A DNA stretch of 64,000 nt from Lolium rigidum (lineage: Eukaryota; Streptophyta; Magnoliopsida; Poales; Poaceae): NCBI RefSeq assembly GCF_022539505.1, contig NC_061512.1, positions 151,821,962-151,885,961 of the forward strand, read 5' to 3'. A model generated the notes under the pieces. It saw only the letters and a program-made list of their open reading frames with translations. It ran no database searches and was not told the origin of the DNA. Shown piece by piece: positions 1 to 13,110 of the stretch (position 1 is its first letter; each line of letters opens with the position of its first letter). Made by a program: the position numbers and the translations under genes.

Positions 1-1251
1 TGAAGACTTGATAATTCAAGAGTGGGAATTCCTCCTCTAGAATACGGAGAGATATACTGGAAACAGACTTTTGGCTCTTGGGTGCCACACACCCCCATAC
101 ACTAAAAAAATTATAGTAATTTAAAAAAAATTAAAAGAATCTTCCTGGAAACCAAGGATGAGCAAGTTTGTACTCATAAAAAAATAGTTGGAAACGAAAT
201 GATTTCCATGGTTTTCAGGGCAAAAAATAACAAAATTATGACGAATATATAGTGAATAGTACCTCACCATGGGGCGTTTCGATTTTGTTTTTGTTTTTAC
301 CCATGATACAATGAAATTAATTTTCTAGGGAATTTTTTTAATACAAGCACAATACCTGATCATCTTTGATTTCATAAAAAGTTTGAATTTTTTTAACCTT
401 TTTTTACTTTTTTTCCAAGTATGGTGGTGTGGAACCAGAGAGCCACTCTGGATGCACTGAGGTACTATCTTGGTATTATGATGTCATTGTATATTCTGAC
501 CAATACTTTGTAATGTTAATTACAATAACATACCATATGAGAAAGAGAAAGAAACCAGACCGCAGTTAACAAGTATAGTGATTAAGAGTTGAATCACGAG
601 CATACCGAAACTCTCACCTCACGCATTAATAATATTGTGAAGAAATATTATTGATAGTATAAGATATCCCTCTATTAGATATTGATCTGAAAGAGTTTCG
701 GAGTCATGCATGTGAATAATCGAACCTATCAAGGTCACACAACACCTACAAACCCGACAATGAGTGAAGATCAACACCCTCCCCTGCCCCCCTCCCCCCC
801 TCCCACATCAATTAGGAACTAGAAACATCACATACCCCGAGACACCAAATAAACGAAACATGAGTGCTCATTGGTCTAGCGACCTCTTAGAGAGTGCCTC
901 ATGGACGCGCTACATAAAGCAGTCACCGCCAACATCTCTGAGACATCTTGTGGATAAATAACCGGAAGGAGGTGTGGTGTAGTTGGCAAGGTGGATGGCA
1001 TAGTGCCCTCGACGCTGTCATCTTCGACCGCCAACTCCGTAGCAGCGCACAGACACTCAACTAGTTTAGCATAACATTGGGATGGATTCATATAAAAATA
1101 TTGATTCATTTACATAATGTGGCTATCTAATAAACAATAGAGAAAATTTCCATTTAGTTTCGACGCATCAAAGATGAGGCCCTTTATCAGGGCCACCGTG
1201 CTAGTTACGTCAAGCAACAGCTTTACCAGTGTTTGAAGAACCACTGGCACT
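1..1251. other. Left edge, no gene recognised
   Basis: I see no coding region here. The sequence is AT-rich with a C-rich tract at about 779-804. The last ~90 bases (from about 1165) lie just downstream of the minus-strand gene at 1252-2214 and probably include its 3' UTR. Short frames in this stretch look random. Confidence 0.5.
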
Positions 1252-2214
1252 TCATGCCGTTAGGGTGATGAAACTCAACGCCACACCAGCAACCGCCGCA
1301 ATGAAGATGTATATTCCGTGGGAGAGTTGCGATGAAATACCAAGTGTAGTGGCAGCAATACCAGCACAAGTCGCGAGCCGCAAGATGCGGCCAGCTCTCC
1401 GCTTGTGAAGCATCCCTATCAAACAGAACCCGAGAAGAGCAGGGAGCATCAAGTTGCCGGCTAGCTTCACAATGTCAGGAGCATCACTGAAGAAGTCACG
1501 GGCGCCCACAACTGCAGCTGGAAGAAGAGTGCCGATAACCGTCTCCAAAATCCTACCGGCCCAAGCGTTTTCACTCTCCTGAAAGACAGACATTTTGGTA
1601 ACTTAGCATTCTATGAATCCAAAACTGTAGTTCAATTTATCGACTGTTGGTTCCGGAAACATCTCATTTACCGTCTCTCTCAGTTCTTCTCCCTCAAAAT
1701 CTAGATACTGCAGCAGAAGGGCGGGAATGTCAATGGAGATATCGGCGTTCCCGGTTCCGGCGGCGGGGTCTTCTTCCGCCGACCAGTTTAGGGAGCTGTC
1801 AACGGAAACAGGAAGTACTGTGAACCATTTCCATCCTACATCTTCTCTATGTCCGGTCCCGGGTGTATGTTGGAGCATCATATCTTCAGCTCGAGGACTG
1901 GTGTCCCGGCTGAACCCGCGCCCCATTGGCGTCAAATGCAGACTTCCATCTATGTAGCTAAATTCTTCCTTGCCGTTGTCGTCCAGAAGCTGCAAGCCAG
2001 CGCTGTAATGGTTCTCTAGAGAGGCTGTGGAGTCACTATAACCGAGATGATGGAAGACAGATCTCCAAGATCCAACCTGCAGTAGCAGGCGAAGGAACAT
2101 CAATAGATTAACGGCAAAGCGTATAAAAGAGGAGTAAAAGAAACACATAAGGACAACGACAGAAGCCGGAAATGTCAAGATCCTGAATGGATGTATAAAA
2201 ACTTGAGTTATCAT
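1252..2214 (-). CDS. Hypothetical membrane protein, two exons
   Basis: Two adjacent minus-strand frames join across a plausible 93-base GT-AG intron (1579-1671). The donor reads ACG|GTAAAT and the acceptor TTTCAG|GAGAG, in phase 0, giving exons 2214-1672 and 1578-1252. From the first in-frame ATG (2214) the product is about 289 aa. The open frame continues upstream to about 2280 without an ATG, so a further 5' exon is possible. The N-terminal part has hydrophobic segments around VVLMCFFYSSF. The middle is acidic and Ser/Asp-rich. The C-terminal exon has about three hydrophobic helices (for example LAGNLMLPALLGFCLIG). I do not recognise a named family; it looks like a grass-specific membrane protein. 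The clean splice restores one frame, which favours a real gene, but expression is unknown. Confidence 0.5.
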
Positions 2215-2884
2215 TTTGACTAAAAAGCCAGTATAGTGTAAGTCCAGTTTTCTAAATTGCCGGTTCGTTCTGCCAAACAATTAGAGTTTTAGGGAGAGGT
2301 CAGAAAACGTTACTGTTTCTCCTTTAATTCCTGTTTGATTTCCTCAATTTCTAGGAAGTTCGTTTGCACAGTTGGTGCTCCACGCCCTTTGTAATTTTGG
2401 TACCCTTGGTTAATGAAATACCGCAAAAAAATCCTTCTTGGATTTTCATTTTTGAAAAATAAAGTACATTTAACAATGTAAATGACAAATATTTTTTACA
2501 TTGTACGTGCACCAGTGTGCAAACATAAAAGAGGTTGAAATACTCTCTTCGTCACCTTCATTCATTTCTCTCTCCTACATGCAAGATACTTTTTTTTTGT
2601 TCCAACATGTTTCTGAATGTTGGTCTTCTCTTTATCTTTTATTTTCTCTGCCACACGGTCATATACAATTTAATATTATGTGCTTTTCTTGAATTTTGAT
2701 GTTTAATCTTATTTATTTATTTATTTACTTGGCTGCACAGATACATATTGTACATGGTGTTGGAGTTTCTTGTCGTTAATTTGAAGAAAACGTTGTCCAA
2801 ATATGTTTGTTAAAGACTGCTTTTTCCTGCACTGGTTGTACGTTATGTTAGTTGCATACATTAGATACATATATTTCCATGGGA
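2215..2884. other. Intergenic, short coding-like remnant and ATTT repeat
   Basis: There is no complete gene. On the minus strand, about 2410-2310 contains a 30-residue frame ending in a coiled-coil-like Glu/Lys stretch (FLEIEEIKQELKEKQ) and a stop. It could be an upstream exon of the neighbouring gene or a retroelement gag remnant. A short (TTTA)n run sits at about 2709-2729. Confidence 0.35.
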
Positions 2885-3891
2885 GGTGATGTAGCGCTGG
2901 TGGAGGAAGCCGGACGGCACGGCTACTTGGATGGGGTCTGAGGCTCTCCGTCGGTAGCCATGGAGGATTCGGTGGAGCGGTGGCGGCCTCCGCCCCCGGT
3001 AACGGTTCAGCGGCGGTACGCATGATCCGCGTCGCTGTCATCTTCCTTGGTGATCCGTCATGAGGGATTGGCGGCGTGGGGCTGCTGATCTTGCTTTGTT
3101 TTTTGTGGCGGTCCTCGGATTTCTCGCATGCGAGGATGAAGATCTTCCGGAGGTCAGTTTGCTTTGATCTGGCTGGAGAGATGAGTTCCGGAAAGCTCCG
3201 CTGGTGAATGGGACAGTGCATCTTTTGACTGCTGTTTGCTGGATCGGGTGGTATTCGGTCACGCGCACCCATGTTTTTATTCCGACCGTTTTGTTTCGGA
3301 GGGAGCGGCGCGAAGCTCTATTCTGTGTTGACATCAGGTGACTTTTTGGTCCACGGTGAAGTCAGAAGAAGGAATATCATGAAGGCCGGATTGGTGGACT
3401 GGCTAAAGGAAGTTCGAGTCTCCGTGATGCTGAGCGATCTGCTTGGCGTTCCGGGCTCTGCAGCAGTGGTATGCATGTGGGGGCGGCATCATAGAAGAAG
3501 TTCAGAGTCTTACCTCTCAGGATGAAAACCCAAGGTATGGCCTTAACTGGTTGTGCCTGCAATGTTCTTGTTGGAGGCATTGTTTTGAGAGTGGGGACTA
3601 TCTTCAGGGTGAAAACCTAAGACCATTGGTCGGGCCACGACGGTGTTGGTGCACTGTTCCCTTCTTGGAGGCGTCGCTTTTGGAGAGTCTGTACTTCAGG
3701 TGTTGTCACGGTGGTGGTTGTATTGTTGTTGCTAGGTCTAGAATGCTGTAGCGGGACTTTTATTTCTTAGTTTTCTTTACTTTTCTTTGGTTGTGTGCAT
3801 CCTTACTGCCATTAGGGTGGAGTGTTATTGCAGAGGTTGTGTGTAATTGGTATCTGTTGATATTAATATATTCACTTTATCTATAAAAAAA
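2885..3891 (+). mobile_element. GC-rich non-autonomous retroposon, copy 1
   Basis: The 5' part is GC-rich and the 3' part ends in GATATTAATATATTCACTTTATC followed by an A-run at 3885-3891, as in LINE-mobilised retroposons. Long blocks match the reverse complement of the copy at 5951-7157, for example the segments around 3300-3450 and 3560-3620. No intact frame is present and I could not find a TSD, so the 5' end is approximate. Confidence 0.6.
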
Positions 3892-3984
3892 TACGGCACC
3901 TATCGATCTCAATGCTCAGGATATATTTTATCTGCCATAAAACGTATTTTTTCATAATAACCCTCTCATGGATAAGACTACACA

Positions 3985-5894
3985 ATATTGAATTGGTGGA
4001 GACCAGATGTGGGAAAGCAACATGTTAAGCGTGTTTTTGCTTGCCATCTTAATTGAAAGAGCAAAGAATGATGGTCAAGTTGGAGGGCTTATTCCTCATC
4101 TCGTTGAGGGGGGCATCTCTATTTTACAATATGCCGATGATACAATTCTTTTTTTGGAACATGACCTTCTAAAAGCTGTAAACATGAAGTTAATACTATG
4201 CATTTTTGAAGAGCTGTCGGGTCTAAAAATTAATCCATAAAAGTGAGCTTTTTTGCTTTGGTAAGGCAAAGGATGATGAGGACCAATATAAAGAGATTTT
4301 TGGTTGTGATGCTGGATCTCTCCCTTTTAGATATTTGGGTATTCCAATCCATTACAGAAAACTCAGGAATTCTGATTGGTATCCAGTCGAAACACGGTTT
4401 GAAAGCAAGATGGGTTGCTGGAAAGGAAAACTATTGTCTTATGGGGATAGATTGGTGTTAATTAATTCAGTTTTAACCAGTTTGCCTATGTTTATGTTAT
4501 CTTTTCTTGAGATGCCTGTTGGGGTAAGGAAAAGATTGGATTTTTATAGATCTAGGTTTTTCTGGCAATCTGATGAAATAAAGAAGAAATATAGGCTCAC
4601 CAAATGGAATATTGTTTGTCGGCCTAAAGATCAAGGTGGTTTAGGTATTGAGGTACTCGACCTTAAAAATAAATGCCTTTTGAGTAAATGGTTGTTTAAG
4701 TTGCTTAATGAGGATGGGGTGTGGCAGGAGTTATTACACAATAAATATATAAGATATAAGCCATTATCGGCTATTCAGCCTAAGCCCACAGATTCGTCTT
4801 TCTGGAAGGGTTTAATGCACGTGAAGGAGGATTTTTTTAAAAGAGGTTTTTTTAATATTGGTAATGGAATGAATACTCGTTTTTGGGAAGATGTATGGTT
4901 AGGAAAAACTCCCCTGGCTGATCAATATCCGTAACTATATAATATTGTGCGTCACAAAAATGTAACGGTAGCACATGTGTTTGCCCATACCCCACTGAAT
5001 ATTAGTTTCAGGAGGGCTTTGTTGGGAAACAGATGGACTTTATGGTTGCAGTTATGCCGAAAACTCATGACGGTAAATTTGAATGATGAACAGGATCGTT
5101 TTGTTTGGGATCTGACAACTAATGGTAAATTCACGGTGAAATCTATGTATGAAGATCTGATGAGTGATCACACCCCATATCTGAAAAAATATTTGTGGAA
5201 AGTTAAGATACCTTTAAAAATTTGAATTTTTATGTGGTTTCTTAGTAATAAAGTCTTGTTAACTAAAGATAATTTAGCTAAACGGAATTGAAACGGATGT
5301 ATGAACTGTGTTTTTTGTGGAGCACATGAAACAGTTGAACATCTTTTCATTGAATGTCCATTGGCTAAACTTCTTTGGCGAACGGTTAATTTTACTTTTG
5401 ATCTTCCACCTCTAACCAATGTTACAAATATGTTTGGAAATTGGTTAAATGGAGTAGATAGACAATCTAAAGCGTTCATCCGTGTAGGGATTTCTGCTTT
5501 ATGCTGGTCTATTTGGAGGGTTCGAAATGATCTTATCTTTAACAAAAAACATTCTTTCCATTATTTGCAGGTTATTCACATGATGGCTCACTGGGTCCAG
5601 CTATGGGCTCTCCTCTCGCCGGAGGGGCTCAGGGATGCCATGGTTTCTGGTTGCACACGGCTCCTGACGGTCGCTCAGGATATCTTGTGCTAGGCTGGTT
5701 GGCGTCATACTAGAAGGCTACAATGATGTGTAGTTTCTCTAGTTTTTTATTCCGCTGGTTGATTCTTGTATCAATTGTACGCGATGTTTGTTTTCTTTAG
5801 AATGTAAGACTGGATGAATCTTTTGGTTAATAAAAGGCCGTGTGCATCATCATGATGCAGAAGCCGGGGTTTCACTCCCCATTTCGAAAAAAAA
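3985..5894 (+). pseudogene. 5'-truncated, decayed L1-type LINE (RT and zf-RVT)
   Basis: This is the 3' half of a plant L1-type non-LTR retrotransposon. The reverse transcriptase core is visible with the YADD catalytic motif (ILQYADDTILFL, near 4120-4160), followed by the RT thumb region (RYLGIPIHYRKL, SYGDRLVLINSVLTSLPMF) and a C-terminal zf-RVT zinc domain (MNCVFCGAHETVEHLFIECP, from 5301). The coding region is broken by a frameshift near 4240 and by in-frame stops at 4932, 5223 and 5289, the last two probably Trp codons mutated to TGA. Endonuclease and the N-terminal RT are missing. The 3' end has AATAAAAGGCCGTGTGCATC and an A-run at about 5886-5894, typical of grass LINEs. It is inactive. 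Confidence 0.9.
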
Positions 5895-5936
5895 ATCACT
5901 ACTTTTTTGCATATGAAAATATAATGAGCATGGACT

Positions 5937-5950
5937 GTGGACCGTATATT
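5937..5950. repeat. Target-site duplication of retroposon copy 2 (left)
   Basis: GTGGACCGTATATT here is repeated exactly at 7158-7171. A 14-bp direct repeat with the A-tail on one side is the signature of target-primed (LINE-type) insertion. Confidence 0.85.
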
Positions 5951-7157
5951 TTTTCGATAAAGGAAATATATTAATATCAAAAGATAATCTAACCTCTACA
6001 ACAACGCAACACCCTAATGACAGTACATATGCACACAGCCAAAAAACATAAAAGAAAACTAAGAAAGAAAAGTCACGCTCTAGTATCCTAGGCCTAGCAA
6101 CACTAATACATCCATCCCCTAGACAATACCTGAAATACAGACTCTCCAAAAGCGACGCATCCAAAAAGGAAACAGTGCACCAGCGTCGTCGTCATCCGAT
6201 CAAAGATCTTAGGTTTCACCCTGAAGATAGTCCCCGCTCTCAAAACAATGCCTCCAACAAAGTCATTGCCCTGAAAGGTAGAACTCTGAACTTCACCTGT
6301 GCTGGCGCCCCCACTTTCGTACCACTGTTGCGAATCCTGGAACACCGAGCAAGTTCCTCAACATCGCAGAGACTTGAACCTTCTTTAGCTAATCCCCCAA
6401 TCCCGCCTTCATAAAATTCTCTATTTCTGAATTCGCCATGGACCAAAAGTATCTTGATGTCAACACAGAACAGAGCTTCGCGCCACTCCCTCCGGAACCA
6501 AACGGTCTGAATAAAAACATGGGTGCATGCGCGCGACCGAATACCACCCGATCTTGTGAACACCAGGCAAAAGATGCATTGTTTCATTCGCTGTCGGAGC
6601 CTTCCGGAACTCATCACTCCGGCTATATGAAGAAAGATCGGCTTCTGGAACATCTTCATCTTCGCGAAAGAAGAACCCTAGGACCACCACCATGAAAGCC
6701 GGAAGGGCCGGCCCCCATGCCGCCTCCATGGCTGGGAACTGTGTTCCATCTCCCTCCTCCAACGCGGCCAGTGGAGGTCAGCAGCGATCCCGCTGCCGCC
6801 CTTTCCCCACCGAGTTCCGCCCACCACCGTGCCTCCCGCCATGATCTAGGTGAAGTAGCCGAAGGCCACCGCCACCAGACCCGCCGTCCACCATCGCCGC
6901 CCCTGGAAGACCCCGCCTCCGCGCGAATGGGAGTCTATGGACGCGACACCACCGCCCCTGCCTTTGGCAGCCGGACGCGGCCTCCACCGCCGACCCCGAC
7001 GGCGGCAGCAGCTAGGAGGAGGAAGATGGGCCGCCTCTTCTTGGGTTCGGCTCGTCGCCCTGAGCAGCCTCACGCGAGACGAGCAGGGGCGAAGGTGGGA
7101 AGGGAGGAGAGGGGATGGGAGGGGCGGTGGTGGAGGGAGGGAGGGGCGGCTAGGTCC
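5951..7157 (-). mobile_element. GC-rich non-autonomous retroposon, copy 2, complete
   Basis: The element is bounded by a perfect 14-bp TSD (5937-5950 and 7158-7171). It reads on the minus strand: the GC-rich 5' end is at 7157 and the 3' end is at 5951, with TTTGATATTAATATATTTCC and an A-run. It matches copy 1 over most of its 3' two thirds. It encodes no recognisable protein. The size, TSD and tail fit a non-autonomous passenger of a LINE. Confidence 0.8.
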
Positions 7158-7171
7158 GTGGACCGTATATT

Positions 7172-10075
7172 AGCATGTTAATCAATTCAACTGCTTGCAT
7201 ATGAACTTTCTCCATTTCATCTTCATGGGCAGATTTTTACATTTAGATTAGCTGTTGTTTTACAAACCTAGGGAGTTGCTCATCTGGTAATTTTGCTTCT
7301 TCTCTATTCTAGGATGCGAAGCTGGCATTATATACTTGTGGGTGTCATGTATCTATTCTACTTCAACTTCAAATAGAGCAATTTCAAATAAAAACAACTT
7401 GTGCGTATAAACTTATCCCCATCATTCTCCAAAAAGAGAGAAAAACGCATCATCTCTAGTTCAAAGTGTAGATGACGCGGTCTGTGGTATGTCACCGAGA
7501 ATATGTATAATTCAACTAAGTAACCAGGTAAACCAAGATCTTACAGTTGCCCTGTCTTCTACTGGTGCAGTATAGTCACGGTGAACTAGAGACGGCCTCA
7601 CTCCGGCTCCACCTATCACGGCTAGATACATTTCCTGCCCCAAATAATAAACAGGCCCACAACAGGGCAAAATTTCAGAAGTTATTCTCAAAATATGTAA
7701 TATATGAACTGACGAGCTGAACTCACCTGCCGTCTCATCAGGACCTCCAACAAGGCGTAATCCTCAACTTCCGCGAGTCTACTACTGTGAACTATGCCCA
7801 TTCGATAGCCAAGATCTATCTGTATGAGACAAGCACAAGTATATTGGTTCACATATCCTCAGCCAGACGGGTAATTCCGATTTATTATGAGAAGAGACTT
7901 ACGGGGTTCCGAAGGAGACAGGTCGCGAATTCAACTTCAGACAAGCCGAAATGTCGGGGGGACTGGCGGGCAACAGTTTGCCCGAATTCCCCATTCATCA
8001 CCTGGAGTGACGGCCAATTTTCTAAGATCCGTCGCGGCCCCTCCATTTCTGCCTTCCTCGTCCCGCTTATTCCTTTCTCGCCCTTCCTTTCTGGGTTTTT
8101 GTTTTGACGAAGTTTTCCTTCCTTTCGAGTGAAAGAACCTACTAGTGAATCCAGCGACGCGCACAAGCTTATCTTCAAAATATTATTACGCCATTGTCAC
8201 AAACACCGGCTAAAGCTTTATCTAAAAGGACAAACAATTAATGGCGGTCGTCCCAAGAGTCCTTGGAGAAGAAGACGGAGTTTGTTTGCTTCTTCCACGC
8301 TGAAAGCAATGCAGGCCGGCCGCCACTTTGTGATGAAGTTAGGATTTAATTAGGAAGCATCGGCTTGTTTTCCTCTTGTTTGGAGCCGCGGCCAAAACAC
8401 GTTATGAACAAGCAAAGACTTCTCCACCTTCCAACAATGACACGAATTAGGAAGGCGACAAAGCCCGTCCTCCCTCTCTCCTTGCTCAAATTCTTTAGCC
8501 TCATCCACCTCCCAGGCACCTCCAGAAGTACAGACACCATGAATGGCGACTTCATCGGCTGCAAGGGTGATAGTAAGCTGGAGCGGCCGCTGGTGGAGTC
8601 CGGAGCATCCAGCCATCTCGGTGACACGATCTTCCATCTGTCCATGGTAACACATCAGATCCCTTCTTCTCCATGCATCATTTTCTTCCGATTCCGGTGG
8701 CTCAGCGCCTCAGCCAGCACCTCTTTTAAGAATCGTATATATGCTATTGCTCCTAGTCTCGTAGATATAGGCATGCTGGTTCATAGCTGACAGGGTTGAA
8801 GCCAGCTCGCATCCACGTTGAGTCGTTGACCTTAATAATCCATCCAGATTCAGGCCACTTTCATCCATTTTCTTACCCTTCTGTACATTAGAAGCAGGTT
8901 GCTAGCCAACAGATTTCGGTCAGGTCCATTTCATCCAGTCCACTGCACAGAAGAAGCAAAATATTGAAGGAAGGAGACGGAATGAGCTACGTACAGATGC
9001 CTTACGAGTCCCGACTCCCAAATATAGCATCATTATAACCCGCAAAAAAAATTAGCATCATTATCATACTCGTCGTGAACAGCTCCGAATATAGTCTATA
9101 ACTCTATATAATCAGCTAGCTAGGCTCGATCATACGCCTAGGGTTGCAGCAGGCATCCCGTATCCCGTCCTCTGAAAGAAGAATTAGAGCACACAAAAAA
9201 AAAGCCTTGTAAGTGATGCAGAACTAAAGCAGGAGTAATGAAATGATCCATCCCACCCCGTTTGCACCCGTACATTCGCACCACAGGAATATGATGCGTT
9301 ATCGATATCCACCCCACGAAATTAGTGGGCATAATCATTACTCCATATCTTTGCCCGTTGGGTCGAATATCCGTGGATACCTGGTTCCTTGGATAAAATT
9401 AGCATTCTTATACCACATCCAGCAGGAAGCTGGTGCAGGACACCGGTCAACTCGACGGCTAGGCTATCGATCACGTGCTAGATGGAGAGAAATCTCTCTT
9501 GTTTAGACGAGTTCTTCTTTGTCACCTCACCTGTATACATTCCAAATTGGAGTGTCCTTTCAACTGGTTAGGATTGAGTCTTAATTTAAAGAACCATCAT
9601 GTTCTTCTTTTTACCAAACAACACTATGTTCATGGAAAAGATCGAGGATGGAAGAATTCAAATGGAGAGAACAGAAAATAATTCAGGGGCCAGATTAGTT
9701 CCCACTTTAAACAAGAGTGGAATCAATTGCAACAAATGTATAACTGCCTAGCCCATGATTACGATTTTACCCCTTAGAATTTTGAAAGGGGAATACAGTC
9801 GGCGAGTTTTATTGATTTTCAAACACATTTAAATCATTTATGAGTTTCTAAAATAATAAGCTAGGCGGATCATCATCCAAAATGCAATTGATATGATTTA
9901 AAAACTATTCCTACCGAGTACATACTCTACCTCATTGGCCTCCCTTTGACATTCTAAAGAGATCTTCCAATATCCTGAAGCAAAAATTCTGCAATCATCA
10001 AAAATCGTTGTTGATGACGCATTGGAGAAGCCTCTACCAGCATCGTATCAATAACCTACACACAATCTAACTAAA
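7172..10075. other. Unrecognised intergenic stretch
   Basis: I found no gene or delimited repeat with support. Several short frames occur at 7787-8178 and 8346-8790, on both strands and overlapping, with no recognisable motif. The composition is mixed and the stretch may contain old transposon remains. Confidence 0.4.
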
Positions 10076-10372
10076 TTATAAATTTGTTATAGCCAAGTTC
10101 CTGAGCCAACCCTCTCTCAAAGCCTTAGCATCGGTCATCATTGCATCAGTAACTAATATTAGTTCCAGGCAGCTTGCGGAGATGAATCTCCAATTCTCAT
10201 CTCTTGCTACAGCTCTAATGTCACCCTTTCCTTGGTCGGCATTGTATGTTGCATCTACATTTATCTTCAGTTCTCCTACAGGTGGTTTGCTCCAGGACTC
10301 AACCTTCCTCACTTGTGGCTTCTCTTTTTCATTGTTGGTACTCTCCAATTGTGCTTGTGTAAAAGTAATCAA
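10076..10372 (-). pseudogene. RNase H-like (RVT_3) domain fragment
   Basis: The frame encodes a recognisable piece of the RNase H-like domain found at the C-terminus of plant LINE polyproteins and in many 'putative ribonuclease H' gene models. The W..PP.GELKINVDATYN start is followed by a GDIRAVARDENW stretch and a MTDAKALREGWLRNLA segment, which correspond to the usual NVDGA, G.V.RD and AE..A...G blocks. The fragment is about 98 residues, lacks the usual downstream part and has no other LINE domain beside it. It is most likely a degenerate LINE or gene remnant. Confidence 0.65.
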
Positions 10373-10565
10373 ACTACACCTATTAGGTTGATGGTAATGG
10401 ACGAATCATATTAACTTAAGCTTACAATGCATAAAAGGGATCAATGTTGCCCTATTCATCAACATAGAAACGTAAATCGTTCTGCATGCCCCATGCATTG
10501 GCATATGGTTTATATTAAATAGTTTTACGATTTACGATATGTTCTTGCTTCTTTTTTTTTTGCAG

Positions 10566-10721
10566 AGAGCCACCATCATCCTTGGGTCCTGCTATGTCGT
10601 TTTAGTTGGATATGTTGCAATGGCCTATCATCGTACCTGGGTGCAGGTGTTACAAGCACTACCACTTATAGTAGTTTCTATACTTATTCCGTTGTTAGCA
10701 TCAGTGATGATCGAAAAGTAG
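10566..10721 (+). other. Possible orphan exon with two hydrophobic helices
   Basis: A strong acceptor-like sequence (a T-run then GCAG at 10561-10565) precedes a 51-codon open frame. It encodes two hydrophobic helices, around IILGSCYVVLVGYVAMAY and LPLIVVSILIPLLASVMIEK, and then a stop. It resembles the last exon of a membrane protein gene, but no upstream exon could be identified. It may be a captured or orphan exon. Confidence 0.3.
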
Positions 10722-11670
10722 CATTCAAGAACATACAACTTTCCCAATCAGGTGGTTACCCTCGATGGGATAACTCGGTGTGATACAATAACAAATATTT
10801 GTAAGAAATAGAGTGAATTCGGTTTGTTGCACAATACTTCCTACTTGTGCATTATGACTGGCAATTATCCAATTTAACGAGAATTTCTCTTCCTTAGCCC
10901 ACTAAGGAGTAAAATTTCCACAATTTACCCATTTTAAGTTTTTGATTCGGTTTGGAAGCTTTGGTCCATCATTCTTGGACCTGAGGAGAACACACAATGG
11001 AAAATCAAAAGGGCAGTTCCCTTGAGGAAAAGGAGAGCCCCTTTGGGTGCCTCCTCCCCCCCTCTCTCTCTCTAGTTCTCTCTCCCGTGTGAGGTTCCTT
11101 GAAGAGCTGCGCACGGAGGGAGTCCGCTCCACCATCCGAATCCAGAAGATCTACTTCTGCACCTTCGTTGTATCGGAGACGGGAGCGTCATTGAGCACCG
11201 TATATGTGCAAAACTATGAGGTGATGTACTTGCGGCACTTGACGTCGTACGAGGAGGACTACACTCGAACCCGAGGTCGGCAACGAAGTGCGACTCCATC
11301 ATCCAAGTTCTAGCGGAATATTAACCACTTTCAGTCTACGAGGCTACATCACCAGAACCATCTCCGATAGTGCATTATTCCTAGGTAGATCTGGCCAAAC
11401 GGGATGCGCTAGTTAGAAAACTTTTGTTTTGTTCTACGAAACCCCTACAATATTTCCCCCTCCTTGAAGAGCATTTGAGCAAGTTTCTTCGAGCCATCAT
11501 CGAGCGTTTTATTGGAGATTGAATACTCCTAGGTGGCAGGAGTCACTGAGCGCATACGAGATGTTATTTGCGCCAGGAGGTTTTGAAGGTTGAAGGTCAC
11601 CTCGAGGTCCTCAATTAGTGGGATTGAGCATGTACTTTTTAGCGCCTGATCAAGGAGAAGGTGGAGATTA
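10722..11670. other. Unrecognised intergenic
   Basis: A CT-rich run at about 11054-11090 is followed by short frames without recognisable motifs. No gene is supported. Confidence 0.35.
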
Positions 11671-11931
11671 GACTACTCATAGTAGGTGTAACATAGGTAG
11701 TAACATCACACACTCCAAGACGTTTTTGGTGGCATGTCATGACAATAAATAAAGAAATAAAATGAGGTGGTAACTAGCTATGTTACCATAACATCACACA
11801 CCCCAAGATACGATAAGTCTACAACATAATAAATAACACAATGCATAAAACCACATATAAGTTACTACCCACTATAAAGGTAGTTACATATGCATGTTAC
11901 TAGTCTAAGTTACTCCCCATTATGACCATGC
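11671..11931. mobile_element. Grass MITE with inverted ends
   Basis: The left end (TCATAGTAGGTGTAACATAG, TAGTAACAT) and the reverse complement of the right end (TCATAATGGGGAGTAACTTA, TAGTAACAT) align as imperfect ~35-bp terminal inverted repeats around an AT-rich core with no coding capacity. This ending type is common in Triticeae and related grasses. I cannot assign the superfamily safely. Confidence 0.7.
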
Positions 11932-12189
11932 TAAGTTGTATTTTTTATATGTCCTCTCCAAGGGAGGTCAGTGTCCCATCAAGGAGTTGATCTTCAAGAT
12001 ACACAGTCTTTGACTCGGTGTGACTTTGTCCCCTTTGGTTATCTCTCTCCTAGTTATCATGTTGGCTCTGTTAACTAGCTATTTATCTTGTTCATCTTTT
12101 TTCTGGTGTAACATATTTCACATAGGATTGTACAACATAGTTGATCATTAGAGAAACTTTATATACCATAGTTTTTAAAATTAACAGAA

Positions 12190-13110
12190 AAATAAGAGCT
12201 TATGAGTTTTGGTCGCGTGCTAGATGTCGTCGGTGTTCTTCGAACTGTGGTCTAGGTTGTCTCCGGTAGTTGTTCTAGTGCTCACTCTACCTTCAACTAT
12301 AAACCAACTACTTGTGTCTACCAAGACCCTCCAACTCGTGCAGCAACAAGGATTCCTTAATCGTTTCTTGTAACCAAACAATGTCCACATTTTCTCGCCG
12401 CATATATAATATATTCCTTCAAATGTTGCTGGTGGTCGTCCGCCCCAAACCCTCTGATGTTCCAGATGATTGAAAAGAAGAGGAAACTCATTGGATACCA
12501 TCATTTGGGTGGTTCCCCTACTGGGAACTGAGCTGGCCCTACTCCGCGTCGAGGGTCGGGACGGCGGCTTAGGAGGTCTACACCGAGCCCCCCACCCCCA
12601 ACTAAGGGGCCCAGTATAGCCATCCACCGAGGTGGCACCTGATGTCGCATCCAGTCGGCGCGGTATCAGCCGTACTCGCACGCTCCAACTGAGCACGCGA
12701 CGCGGCCAACACACCATCAAAGATCTCCTTTGCCTTTATTGCCTCTATTTGCTCCGAACGCCCCACACACGCCTGTGAAGATTGCTCCACAATCGAAGCC
12801 ACCTGACCTAGGTGGTCGATCGATGCAGAAGCTAGCACCAAGAACCTAGACCTAGAAGAAGAAGAAGAACGGACGAAAGGAGATGGCTGGGGGAAGTCTG
12901 GTGTACCTGCGTCAAGGTTGCGGGCTGCAGCACACCGCTCCACCTGCACTGCCACCATCGACTCTAGCACCACGGAACGGGTGCGAGAGCAAGCTAGCCA
13001 GGCACTATGGCGGGAGGGCTGGGTGGCCTAGCGCTGACGACGCGCTGCTTCTATCTTGGTGCCAGCCATGGGGTTATAGGGGAAGACCGATACTGTCTCC
13101 AAGGTGACAG
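12190..13110 (-). pseudogene. LINE fragment: ORF1 tail and endonuclease start
   Basis: Read on the minus strand, 12973-12602 encodes a coiled-coil-like, Ala/Glu-rich segment (SEQIEAIKAKEIFDGVLAAS) of the kind seen upstream of the LINE endonuclease. At about 12478-12420 the frame changes into IIWNIRGFGADD, matching the conserved N-terminus of LINE AP-endonucleases (WNIRG motif). Frameshifts and stops separate the parts and no reverse transcriptase follows. It is a dead fragment. Confidence 0.6.

Noticed and set aside
1603..1605. Two separate minus-strand genes (1252-1593 and 1603-2280).
   Set aside because: A 93-base GT-AG intron removes the stop and the putative second start, giving one in-phase gene.
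6717..7181. Long GC-rich frames (also at 40041-41280 and 45157-45647) as protein-coding genes.
   Set aside because: They overlap in several frames on both strands, have low-complexity Arg/Pro/Gly composition, lack motifs, and lie inside TSD-bounded retroposons.
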